Made by a program: the position numbers and the translations under genes. From Methanobacteriota archaeon (lineage in GTDB: Archaea; Thermoplasmatota; Poseidoniia; Poseidoniales; Poseidoniaceae), in contig PBSP01000041.1 in NCBI GenBank assembly GCA_002726845.1, forward strand, positions 1 to 6,101: a stretch of 6,101 bases of DNA. Reading direction: 5' to 3'. The notes below the pieces were generated by a model, which did not search any database, was not told the DNA's origin, and saw only the letters and a list, made by a program, of their open reading frames with translations. This document shows, in pieces, positions 1 to 5,067 of this stretch. How positions within the stretch are numbered: the stretch's first letter is position 1; the number at the start of each line of letters is the position of its first letter.

Positions 1-1
1 T

Positions 2-226
2 GAACGTGGTGCCGATTTGGTCACCATTCAGCGTTTGCTCGGTCATACAAGCATCGCCACCACGCGTGTCTATCTCGACATCTCCGACCAAACCCTGCGC
101 GAAGTCTACCATCGCGCACAATCGATGCGTCAAACGATGGACGAGGAACAAGCATCACAGAACGAGGAACTTGTCGAACAAGCCGGTGGAACGCATACGT
201 TCGGAGTCGATGTTTCACGAATTTGA
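2..226 (+). CDS. Tyrosine recombinase (XerC/XerD/XerA type), C-terminal fragment
   Basis: The reading frame is open at the left edge and shows the last 74 residues of a tyrosine-family site-specific recombinase. Family proteins cut and rejoin DNA through a 3'-phosphotyrosine intermediate; Xer proteins resolve chromosome dimers at dif sites, while integrase relatives move mobile elements. Seen here: LVTIQRLLGH (fragment residues 6-15), carrying the second conserved His, then TTRVYLDIS with the expected Tyr nucleophile at residue 24, nine residues after that His, and the typical following helix with LREVYHRA. The upstream catalytic residues (Arg, Lys/His, HxxR) lie outside the window. About 50 residues follow the Tyr, clearly more than the roughly 20 of E. 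coli XerD; the extra part is acidic and Gln-rich (DEEQASQNEE). The motif placement makes the family call secure. Whether it is a housekeeping XerA or an element integrase cannot be decided from the fragment. Confidence 0.87.
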   Translation, partial: ERGADLVTIQRLLGHTSIATTRVYLDISDQTLREVYHRAQSMRQTMDEEQASQNEELVEQAGGTHTFGVDVSRI

Positions 227-444
227 GCGCTTTCGCTTCTTGACTGAATCTGGACCAGCCCACTCACGGTGCGGTGTCACATCTTGACCAGAATGTCCGG
301 GAATTGGACAATGCTTTCCTGAGCGACAACGTGAACAATTTTCCTTTGGAGGCAATTCAACGGTTTTGCGCAAGCGACCGTACTTCCTCCTTGGCATGAG
401 ATTGCACCCGCCGAGGCGGCTTTACAATGTAGCGATGTAACGCA
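227..444. other. Gap between convergent recombinase and HhH protein genes
   Basis: These 218 bp separate the recombinase stop from the stop of the minus-strand HhH protein. I find no convincing gene: the only longer open frame is a 60-codon minus-strand one that runs into the recombinase and has no domain or family resemblance. Weak structures are present: a possible stem TGTCC/GGACA (294-298 with 306-310), a GC-rich hairpin around 408-419, a short TTTT run at 337-340, and the imperfect palindrome TTACA-N9-TGTAA (422-440). The gap probably holds the 3' untranslated ends of both genes. I do not see a clear 11-6-11 dif-like site. Confidence 0.5.
408..419. terminator. Possible GC-rich hairpin between convergent genes
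   Basis: CCGC-CGAG-GCGG can form a 4-bp GC stem with a tetraloop, and is followed on the plus strand by CTTT. It lies between two convergent genes, where transcript ends are expected. The stem is short and no long T run follows on either strand, so this may be chance. Archaeal termination depends mainly on oligo-T tracts, which weakens the case further. Confidence 0.2.
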
Positions 445-918
445 TCATTTCTTGCGGAACCAAGGCATATCGGTTACCTTTCGTGGTACCTTCAAGGTCT
501 TGCCTTTACGACCGTCATCGGATTTGACCGATTTGACTTTCTGATCCCCTTTGGCCTTCTCAACGGTCTTTTCAGCAACTTGCTTTCCAGCAGCTGTTGC
601 CTTTGAGGCGGCTTTCTTAGTTGATGCGGCTGCTTTCTTCGCCGTCTCTTTGGCCTTTGATGTGGCCTTCTTTGCCGTTGACTTGGCTTTTGTAGCAGCC
701 TTCTTCGCCGTCGACTTCGCGCTTTTTGCTGCAACTGCAGCTGCCAGCTTTGCAGCGCTTGCCTTGTTCAAGCCAGCCTTCTCAAGTCCAGCCTTCCCGG
801 CCTTTGCAATCTTTGCCGCCGTATTCAATCCAGCCGCTTGAAGTTTCTTTGCAGTCGCCGCTCCTACACCTGGTAGTGCAGTCAAATCTTCGCCCTTAGA
901 ACCCGCCTTCTTTGCCAT
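445..918 (-). CDS. Small basic protein: RadA-like HhH domain plus histone H1-like Lys/Ala tail
   Basis: This 157-aa protein has two visible parts. Residues 11-62 form a helix-hairpin-helix region with the core LTALPGVGAATAKKLQAAG, very like the N-terminal DNA-binding domain of RadA/Rad51 and similar HhH modules. Residues 64-128 are almost all Lys, Ala, Ser and Thr, resembling the C-terminal tail of eukaryotic histone H1 and bacterial H1-like proteins such as Hc1 or AlgP. The tail contains near-tandem 11-residue units starting with S/E-TAKKA at 69, 80 and 91. The C-terminus (129-157) is different: basic, and ending in DMPWFRKK. HhH domains bind the DNA backbone without sequence preference and Lys/Ala tails neutralise DNA, so I infer a nucleoid or chromatin-associated protein; there is no sign of an enzymatic domain. 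Start: ATG at 918, directly preceding MAKKAG. It is divergent from the 274-aa gene, with 66 bp between. Low sequence complexity makes homology searches with the tail unreliable; the HhH part is the safe anchor. Confidence 0.86.
   Translation of the reverse strand: MAKKAGSKGEDLTALPGVGAATAKKLQAAGLNTAAKIAKAGKAGLEKAGLNKASAAKLAAAVAAKSAKSTAKKAATKAKSTAKKATSKAKETAKKAAASTKKAASKATAAGKQVAEKTVEKAKGDQKVKSVKSDDGRKGKTLKVPRKVTDMPWFRKK
616..714 (-). repeat. Three near-tandem 33-bp coding repeats in the Lys/Ala tail
   Basis: Within the HhH/H1-like gene, three consecutive 33-bp units (714-682, 681-649, 648-616) encode STAKKAATKAK, STAKKATSKAK and ETAKKAAASTK. The units are similar but not identical in DNA, with changed codons, so they look like diverged duplications held by selection for composition rather than a fresh expansion. 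The 11-residue period would place Lys around several faces of a helix or extended chain, suiting non-specific DNA contact. Units outside this block are more degenerate. Confidence 0.7.
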
Positions 919-984
919 GGTCTCGCCTGCATCGCCATACTACAGGTTACTCTTGAACTATTCCTCAACGACGTTGATGCCATA
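919..984. promoter_or_regulatory. Divergent promoter region (HhH protein / 274-aa protein)
   Basis: These 66 bp lie between two divergent start codons and so should contain both promoters if the starts are right. The best plus-strand candidate for a TATA-like element is AACTATT at 956-962, centred about 26 bp before the ATG at 985, which would fit a leaderless archaeal transcript. It is a poor match to a strong archaeal TATA box. I see no clear element for the minus-strand gene and no Shine-Dalgarno sequence before either start. The call rests on arrangement more than motif. Confidence 0.35.
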
Positions 985-1809
985 ATGGGAGAAATTGATG
1001 TGTTTGAGTACCATGCGCTGACCATGGAGATGGATTTGAATCCCGAGGCATCCATTCTCCACGCTCAAGTACGAAGAGCGAAAGCGAGTCACTGCGTTGA
1101 TGAATCCGGTCGATTTCTGCGCCCATCGACGTTTAAGGGACCCTCATCGAAAGTCTATCTTGGTGATGTGGCTGAAACGCTTCTGCGTTGTTCAGTTGGC
1201 GCTGAGACGCCAACATTCACGCAACCACCTGGCTTCAACGAACAGCGTTGGGTGATGGAATATACCGCAGGCCCACTCCATGTTACGATTGAATCCATGC
1301 CGTACTGGGGCTTCGGATTGCTGACCTCAGGATATCGCAACGTGGTGAAAATCCGAGGTCCCGTCGGTGAACGAGCACGTTTGGTCCACGATTGGGTCGC
1401 AGCCTTGCAGCACAATCCTTGGGAATTTGCCCACCAAGGCTCCGCAAAGAAGGCGCTTCATGCTGGGAAAACCTCACTCAAGTCAAACGAGGACAACTGG
1501 CGGTCGCACCAAACACGAGCCCGTAGCCTCCTGGCCGAATCCATCGCATCACTGAACCATCACATCGATCGGACGGAAAAGAAAGGCGATGTCGATACCA
1601 ACATGATCAACTTGGCTCGCCTTGAGATCGATTTGGCACAACAAGCCCTTGCAGAGGACAATACGCCGGCCGTGGAACGGGCGCTGTCTCGTGGAGAGGC
1701 TGCACTGTTGCTGCCTGTTGAGGAAAACGAGCCTGAGGCCCATGGCTCAGTTCTGATCATTGAAGACGACATACCGTTGGTCGATTTGAGCGATGACGCC
1801 TCCGAATGA
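985..1809 (+). CDS. Hypothetical protein, 274 aa, unrecognised family
   Basis: I do not recognise this protein. It lacks a signal peptide and membrane segments and should be cytoplasmic. Residues 1-145 look like a folded mixed alpha/beta domain with aromatic-rich strands (RWVMEYTAGPLHVTIES at 88-104, then MPYWGFGLL and NVVKIRGPVGE). Around 132-150 comes LVHDWVAALQHNPWEFAH, followed by a Lys-rich linker (151-170). Residues 172-243 are predicted helical by eye (ARSLLAESIASLNHHIDR; LARLEIDLAQQALAED; AVERALSRGEAALLL), like a helical hairpin or short coiled coil. The last 30 residues are strongly acidic (VEENEPEAHGSVLIIEDD, ending DDASE). Only two Cys (37 and 69) and no catalytic motif stand out. 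The first ATG is used; ATGs at 1024 and 1030 are alternatives that would drop 13 or 15 residues. It is divergent from the HhH/H1-like gene and 49 bp upstream of Sec61-beta, with which it may be co-transcribed. Consistent codon structure over the whole length supports a real gene. Confidence 0.8.
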   Translation: MGEIDVFEYHALTMEMDLNPEASILHAQVRRAKASHCVDESGRFLRPSTFKGPSSKVYLGDVAETLLRCSVGAETPTFTQPPGFNEQRWVMEYTAGPLHVTIESMPYWGFGLLTSGYRNVVKIRGPVGERARLVHDWVAALQHNPWEFAHQGSAKKALHAGKTSLKSNEDNWRSHQTRARSLLAESIASLNHHIDRTEKKGDVDTNMINLARLEIDLAQQALAEDNTPAVERALSRGEAALLLPVEENEPEAHGSVLIIEDDIPLVDLSDDASE

Positions 1810-1821
1810 CCGCGCGCTGCG

Positions 1822-1830
1822 TTGATAAAG
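1822..1830 (+). promoter_or_regulatory. Possible TATA-like box before Sec61-beta
   Basis: TTGATAAAG lies 29-37 bp before the ATG of the Sec61-beta gene, in the 49-bp gap after the 274-aa gene. The position would suit an archaeal TATA box giving a very short leader. It is one A/T-rich patch in a GC-balanced gap and may be chance; read-through from the upstream gene is equally possible. A purine stretch GGGAAGG follows at 1830-1836, too far from the ATG for a normal ribosome binding site. Confidence 0.25.
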
Positions 1831-1858
1831 GGAAGGCAACTCGGATGGTTTGGTCCAC

Positions 1859-2044
1859 ATGGCGAAAAAGTCGGAAGGAAGCGGAATCCAGCAAGCTGCA
1901 GGATTGATTCGATACTTCGACGAGGAATCGGAAGAATCGATGAAGATTTCACCGTTTCAAGTGTACTTCGCTTGTTTCCTCATTGGCGGCTTCTTCTACC
2001 TGGTCAACGAAGGCGTTATCCAAGCCATCATGAATCTGTTCTGA
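1859..2044 (+). CDS. Preprotein translocase subunit Sec61-beta (archaeal SecG)
   Basis: This 61-aa protein is the small beta subunit of the archaeal/eukaryotic SecYE-beta channel, which carries proteins across or into the cytoplasmic membrane. Seen here: a short polar N-terminus (MAKKSEGSG), the family signature GLIRYFDEE (15-23), KISP (29-32) just before the membrane, and a single C-terminal membrane segment of about 17 residues (33-49, QVYFACFLIGGFFYLVN). This is the order and length expected of archaeal Sec61-beta, a tail-anchored protein with a cytosolic N-terminus. About 12 residues (EGVIQAIMNLF at the end) extend past the membrane segment. I chose the ATG at 1859 because the family signature follows at the usual distance; an in-frame TTG at 1850 would add only three residues. 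The stop is only 4 bp from the stop of the convergent minus-strand gene. Sec61-beta is absent from bacteria, making this the clearest archaeal marker in the window. Other Sec subunits are not in the window, as is usual. Confidence 0.91.
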   Translation: MAKKSEGSGIQQAAGLIRYFDEESEESMKISPFQVYFACFLIGGFFYLVNEGVIQAIMNLF

Positions 2045-2048
2045 AGAT

Positions 2049-2537
2049 TCACATCGGACGGATCAGAACGATTTTTTGTTCCTGCTCAGCCATGCGTTTT
2101 GCTACATGCATTGCCGAGGCGAGATTGACCGTGGCACCAATGGTTCGTGTCCCCTCTTCTTCGTGGAGAACCAAGCGGTGTGTGAGTTGATGCAGCGTTT
2201 GTTCATCAACGCGCTCAAACACCCATTTCTCATCTTCAATCCGAACAAGTGCAGGCACATCGACAAGAGGTCCCATCGTTTGTTCAATCGTCTTTGTTCG
2301 TGCCTCCAAGCCGGCCAAATCTCGAAGCGGTTGCCATCGACGTTGCCTTGTTGGTGCTTTGATTCTTCGGTGTTTTTCAACGCCAGCGCGAAACGCTCTA
2401 CTCATGTCCATCCCATCCAGAAATCCGAAGATTTCTAGTTGTTGCATCGACATCTCGCATATAACAAGCGCGACCGATTTCTTGCTGAAACGGTCAATTT
2501 CATGCAAAGATTGTATCAGTCCACACGGAACAAACAT
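2049..2537 (-). CDS. Hypothetical protein, 162 aa, last gene of the minus-strand cluster
   Basis: I do not recognise this protein. It is soluble-looking, with no signal peptide or membrane segment. An N-terminal hydrophobic strand, SVALVICEM (21-29), leads into LEIFGFLDG and a basic stretch (HRRIKAPTRQRRW, 56-68). The C-terminal half has a strand/helix pattern (VPALVRIEDEKWVFERV at 94-110; LHQLTHRLVLHEEE; TVNLASAMHVAKRMAEQEQK; IVLIRP). Using ATG 2537 it overlaps the stop of the DUF2071-DCC gene by 22 bp, which suggests translational coupling. Other possible starts are TTG at 2507, just after that stop, or ATG at 2453. An upstream extension of the same frame to 2669 lies wholly within the DUF2071-DCC gene and was not used. 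Its stop sits 4 bp from the Sec61-beta stop. Supporting reality: balanced amino-acid composition, tight cluster position, and no competing gene on the opposite strand. Exact start and function are uncertain. Confidence 0.66.
   Translation of the reverse strand: MFVPCGLIQSLHEIDRFSKKSVALVICEMSMQQLEIFGFLDGMDMSRAFRAGVEKHRRIKAPTRQRRWQPLRDLAGLEARTKTIEQTMGPLVDVPALVRIEDEKWVFERVDEQTLHQLTHRLVLHEEEGTRTIGATVNLASAMHVAKRMAEQEQKIVLIRPM
2072..2077 (+). terminator. Oligo-T tract, candidate terminator for Sec61-beta
   Basis: TTTTTT followed by GTT begins 28 nt after the Sec61-beta stop. Archaeal RNA polymerase terminates at oligo-T tracts on the non-template strand without needing a hairpin, so this is a plausible stop signal. 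It lies inside the 3' end of the convergent 162-aa gene, where it encodes Lys-Ile on the opposite strand, so the convergent transcripts would overlap at their 3' ends. Confidence 0.35.
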
Positions 2538-3643
2538 TCGCTTGGGCGTTTGAAAAATTTGTGCCGATATTTTGCGATCAAACGGTAACCTATGTTGCGA
2601 AGCGGTAATGGGATCAACCAAAGCAACGGGAACCACATTTTGTAGTACCAACGCATGTACAAAACGCATCGAATACCTGCAGATGAGCGGATGTATGGCG
2701 TCCCTTTACGAATCAAATAAACGGAATCAGCATCACGTAACCGTGCTGGAAGCGTTTGTATGATCCGTTGCGCATCCTGATGGAGAATCGGGCGGTAACC
2801 GAGGTTCTTGCCTTTTGCCAATCGCTTGTCGATGAAGGTTGCAAGACGATGGCAAAGACCGCAATCCCCATCCAAGAACAGAAAGTCACGCTGATCGTCG
2901 ATGTTGATTCGTTCTGCCAATTCAATCGACCATGTCTTGACAGGAAGGCCCTGGGAAATGTGAATCAGATCTGGAGCGAGAACGTCAAGACCCATGTCGT
3001 AGGATTCGAGAAGTGAATTGTTCTCAAGACGAACCTCTCCTTCATGGAAAGTCCACGGTTGATGAAAGACGTAGGCTCGTCGCAAGCACCCTCGATGCTC
3101 GGTGTAGAGGCAATACCGTTCGAACAAAAAATACTCCAACGTATGCGATTCTGCAACTCGTTCTGTTCCGATAGGATTCGATGTACCCACCAACTGAGCA
3201 CCATCACTTGAGCGACGTGACCGCCATTGAAGGGTCGCCCCCTGACGTTTGACCTTGGCCTTAGCGTACCGATATGCAAGACCGTATGCGCGAGGAGCAT
3301 GCACACAGGTCACCAAACTCTTGGCATCAAGAGTGAGGAAAAACACGCCAGGCTGACCGTCTTTTACAACGTAAGTTCGTACGTTAAACTCGGCAAATGT
3401 TGAGATTCCGGGAACGGAGGGGAGACCTCTTGGTCGTACGTTTTTCATGACGAACGGAATGACTCCAACATAGGCCTCACCATCGAAAAGATCGATTTCC
3501 AATCCGGTCGGCAGATGCGGTTGAAGCCGTGAAGAATCGACTTTCCAGTGCATGAAGGTCAAATCTCTCCATTCCTGAGAAATCGCATAAGCGCGAGGAG
3601 GCATTGGAAACGGAAGGTGGTCTCCTACCGGCGCCTCGCCCAT
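2516..3643 (-). CDS. DUF2071 (YqjF-like) domain fused to DCC-type thiol-disulfide oxidoreductase domain
   Basis: This 375-aa protein joins two domains. Residues about 19-240 are DUF2071/YqjF-like: SQEWRDLTFMHWKVD, LQPHLPTGLEIDLFDGEAYV (42-61), then VPGISTFAEFNVRTYV and later FLFERYCLYTEHRG and RAYVFHQPW. This family has no established function. Residues about 254-369 are a DCC (DUF393/YuxK-like) domain: FLFLDGDCGLCHR holds the CxxC pair (Cys261, Cys264), followed by the family's C-terminal pattern of a hydrophobic stretch (FPLLWLIPLPLRNIGYRLIA) and KYRHKFFKRPSEC. The DCC family is predicted to act in thiol-disulfide exchange. The hydrophobic stretch may be a membrane-facing helix. I chose ATG 3643, 31 bp after the upstream stop. 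ATG 3697 would overlap the membrane-protein gene by 23 bp, and ATG 3604 begins right at the domain. The gene is second in a three-gene minus cluster with the polytopic membrane protein. The domain calls rest on motif recognition; the joint function is unknown. Confidence 0.86.
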   Translation of the reverse strand: MGEAPVGDHLPFPMPPRAYAISQEWRDLTFMHWKVDSSRLQPHLPTGLEIDLFDGEAYVGVIPFVMKNVRPRGLPSVPGISTFAEFNVRTYVVKDGQPGVFFLTLDAKSLVTCVHAPRAYGLAYRYAKAKVKRQGATLQWRSRRSSDGAQLVGTSNPIGTERVAESHTLEYFLFERYCLYTEHRGCLRRAYVFHQPWTFHEGEVRLENNSLLESYDMGLDVLAPDLIHISQGLPVKTWSIELAERINIDDQRDFLFLDGDCGLCHRLATFIDKRLAKGKNLGYRPILHQDAQRIIQTLPARLRDADSVYLIRKGTPYIRSSAGIRCVLYMRWYYKMWFPLLWLIPLPLRNIGYRLIAKYRHKFFKRPSECLFRVD

Positions 3644-3674
3644 ACTTGCCCCAACCCGTGCTCCTGTTTGAACA

Positions 3675-5006
3675 TCATTGACGGACGGTCCACGCATGGC
3701 GTAAATCGAGGGTCGTGGAAACAACGCACAACACGGCTGCCATCGGCACTGCGTAGGAAAGACCGCTTCCACTCATCAACACCAGAATAAGCACTGCAAG
3801 CGCGAGCGATGGAACCGCAAGCAGATGGACTTTTGAGGGCGACTTTGCCGAGTGCTCGACGGCCCAAGACAGCGGTGTCGTTGCCACGATTGCGAACCAT
3901 GCTCCGAGCAACAAAAACGGCGCGTGTTCGAACGCAACAAACAACAGCAAGGGCCCGAACATCAGACTCCAACGAATCCAGTTCAACTCGGGACGAGCGC
4001 CGTCGTCAAATCCGAGCACGGGCAACAGCAGAACCCCAGCCATCAACAGACCCAGCCATCCACTTAGCCAAAACGACGTGCGGACAGAGGTCGCATCTGG
4101 GGTCTGTTGCTCGTGCATCATCAGCGCAGTAACCAACATCACAAGACCGATGCTTGCACCAACGCTCCAAACAAGGGCTTTGCTTCGTCCGTCACCCACG
4201 CCAAGCAGCGGATCCATTTCCCGTTGAGGTGCAGCAAAAACATGGAGATTAAACGCTACAAAAACCCACAACCACAACGTCGCTTGTGCATCATCTTGCC
4301 GTGGGTCGCTCCACCACGATGAGTCGAACACTCCTGAAGACATGTAGGCCATGAAGAGATAGGCAAAAGCCGTCAATACCAACGGAGATGCGGGTGCAAA
4401 GAAGCGGGTTCGATATTGACTCAGCCCGGACAAGGGTGCATGTGCAGACAGCAACCCTGTCACAAAAACAAACTCCGCAAGAATGAGGAATACAACGGCC
4501 CATGCATCGATTTGCGGCGCTTGCATGGTCATCAAAGGCATGCTATCAGGAGCAATGTATGCCGAATCATCGAACACCAATGTCGAAGAAACGAGGAGCA
4601 TCAATGCCAAAGTACGCTTCATTTTGTGAAGGCCTTCTACCGTCCACGACCGGCGCGAACCTTGACCGTTCCAAGCGAACAAATACACAAGCGGAAGCAC
4701 CATCCATTCGACCAAACCGTCACCGGCGAACAACACGTGCAATCGCTCACCAAGAGAAGCATCTGCATCGAGATAGGCTGCGACCTCAAGGTGAGTTGTG
4801 TCGTGTGAAAAAATTGAGGAAACGCGCAATGAGATGATGACTGCGAGCAAGAAGAACGGAAGCCACTTCAGAGCTTTAAGCAACGCCTCGTTTTTGTTAC
4901 GAGCGAAACGCTCGACCGATTGGGGAAACATCCAGATGGCGACGGATCCAAAGAAAAGCGGGACCAGCCAAGGCATGTCATCGCCCAACATGAACCGACC
5001 ACACAT
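3675..5006 (-). CDS. Polytopic integral membrane protein, about 13 segments, unrecognised family
   Basis: This 443-aa protein is strongly hydrophobic with about 13 likely membrane segments at residues 12-28, 48-66, 97-112, 131-146, 167-188, 205-223, 242-259, 277-297, 312-333, 345-361, 362-377, 393-411 and 416-434. Loops include a basic one after the first segment (RFARNKNEALLKALK) and acidic or polar ones such as SSWWSDPRQDDAQ (229-241). There is no cleavable signal peptide, ATP-binding site, obvious transporter signature or CxxC pair. I do not recognise a family; a transporter or a membrane enzyme are both possible. The ATG at 5006 is used; ATGs at 4991 and 4976 would remove 5 or 10 residues and still keep every segment, with 4976 placing the first segment right at the N-terminus. 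It is the first gene of the minus-strand cluster, 31 bp ahead of the DUF2071-DCC gene, and divergent from the RNA methyltransferase. Confidence 0.85.
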   Translation of the reverse strand: MCGRFMLGDDMPWLVPLFFGSVAIWMFPQSVERFARNKNEALLKALKWLPFFLLAVIISLRVSSIFSHDTTHLEVAAYLDADASLGERLHVLFAGDGLVEWMVLPLVYLFAWNGQGSRRSWTVEGLHKMKRTLALMLLVSSTLVFDDSAYIAPDSMPLMTMQAPQIDAWAVVFLILAEFVFVTGLLSAHAPLSGLSQYRTRFFAPASPLVLTAFAYLFMAYMSSGVFDSSWWSDPRQDDAQATLWLWVFVAFNLHVFAAPQREMDPLLGVGDGRSKALVWSVGASIGLVMLVTALMMHEQQTPDATSVRTSFWLSGWLGLLMAGVLLLPVLGFDDGARPELNWIRWSLMFGPLLLFVAFEHAPFLLLGAWFAIVATTPLSWAVEHSAKSPSKVHLLAVPSLALAVLILVLMSGSGLSYAVPMAAVLCVVSTTLDLRHAWTVRQ

Positions 5007-5067
5007 TCTCGCGCTATGATGCTAACGGCTTCGCAAGACAAAAAGGGGCGCGACTTTAGGGGCTAGC
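5007..5067. promoter_or_regulatory. Divergent promoter region (membrane protein / NSUN methyltransferase)
   Basis: These 61 bp separate divergent start codons and should contain both promoters. The only marked A/T tract is ACAAAAAG around 5038-5045; its A5 core is centred about 26 bp before the ATG at 5068, the spacing of a TATA element for a leaderless archaeal transcript in the plus direction. Read on the minus strand the same tract is about 36 bp from the start at 5006. Neither orientation gives a canonical TATA box, and no Shine-Dalgarno sequence is evident. Confidence 0.35.

Noticed and set aside
215..397. A 60-codon minus-strand open frame with several Cys, resembling a small zinc-ribbon-like protein.
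   Set aside because: It overlaps the end of the recombinase, its Cys spacing does not match a known zinc motif, and composition looks like random basic sequence.
422..440. Imperfect palindrome TTACA-N9-TGTAA near the recombinase gene, considered as a dif-like or operator site.
   Set aside because: Arms are only 5 bp, it does not match the 11-6-11 layout of Xer sites, and such short palindromes are common by chance.
551..841. A 96-codon plus-strand frame rich in Ala and Phe, resembling a membrane protein.
   Set aside because: It is the antisense shadow of the Lys/Ala-rich coding sequence; Lys codons read backwards give Phe and Leu.
1822..2190. A 122-codon plus-strand frame overlapping Sec61-beta.
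   Set aside because: It is out of frame with the clearly recognised Sec61-beta and runs across the convergent gene; a shadow frame.
2538..2669. N-terminal extension of the 162-aa protein to 206 aa.
   Set aside because: The extra 44 codons lie entirely within the DUF2071-DCC gene, whose frame there encodes recognised DCC-domain sequence.
3644..3772. N-terminal extension of the DUF2071-DCC protein to 418 aa.
   Set aside because: The extension lies mostly inside the 3' end of the membrane-protein gene, carries no domain sequence, and DUF2071 proteins normally begin shortly before the domain.
4992..5006. The membrane protein begins MCGRF, the same five residues as the SRAP (HMCES/YedK) N-terminus with its catalytic Cys2.
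   Set aside because: Nothing else of the SRAP domain follows; the rest is membrane segments, and the true start may be a later ATG. Treated as coincidence.
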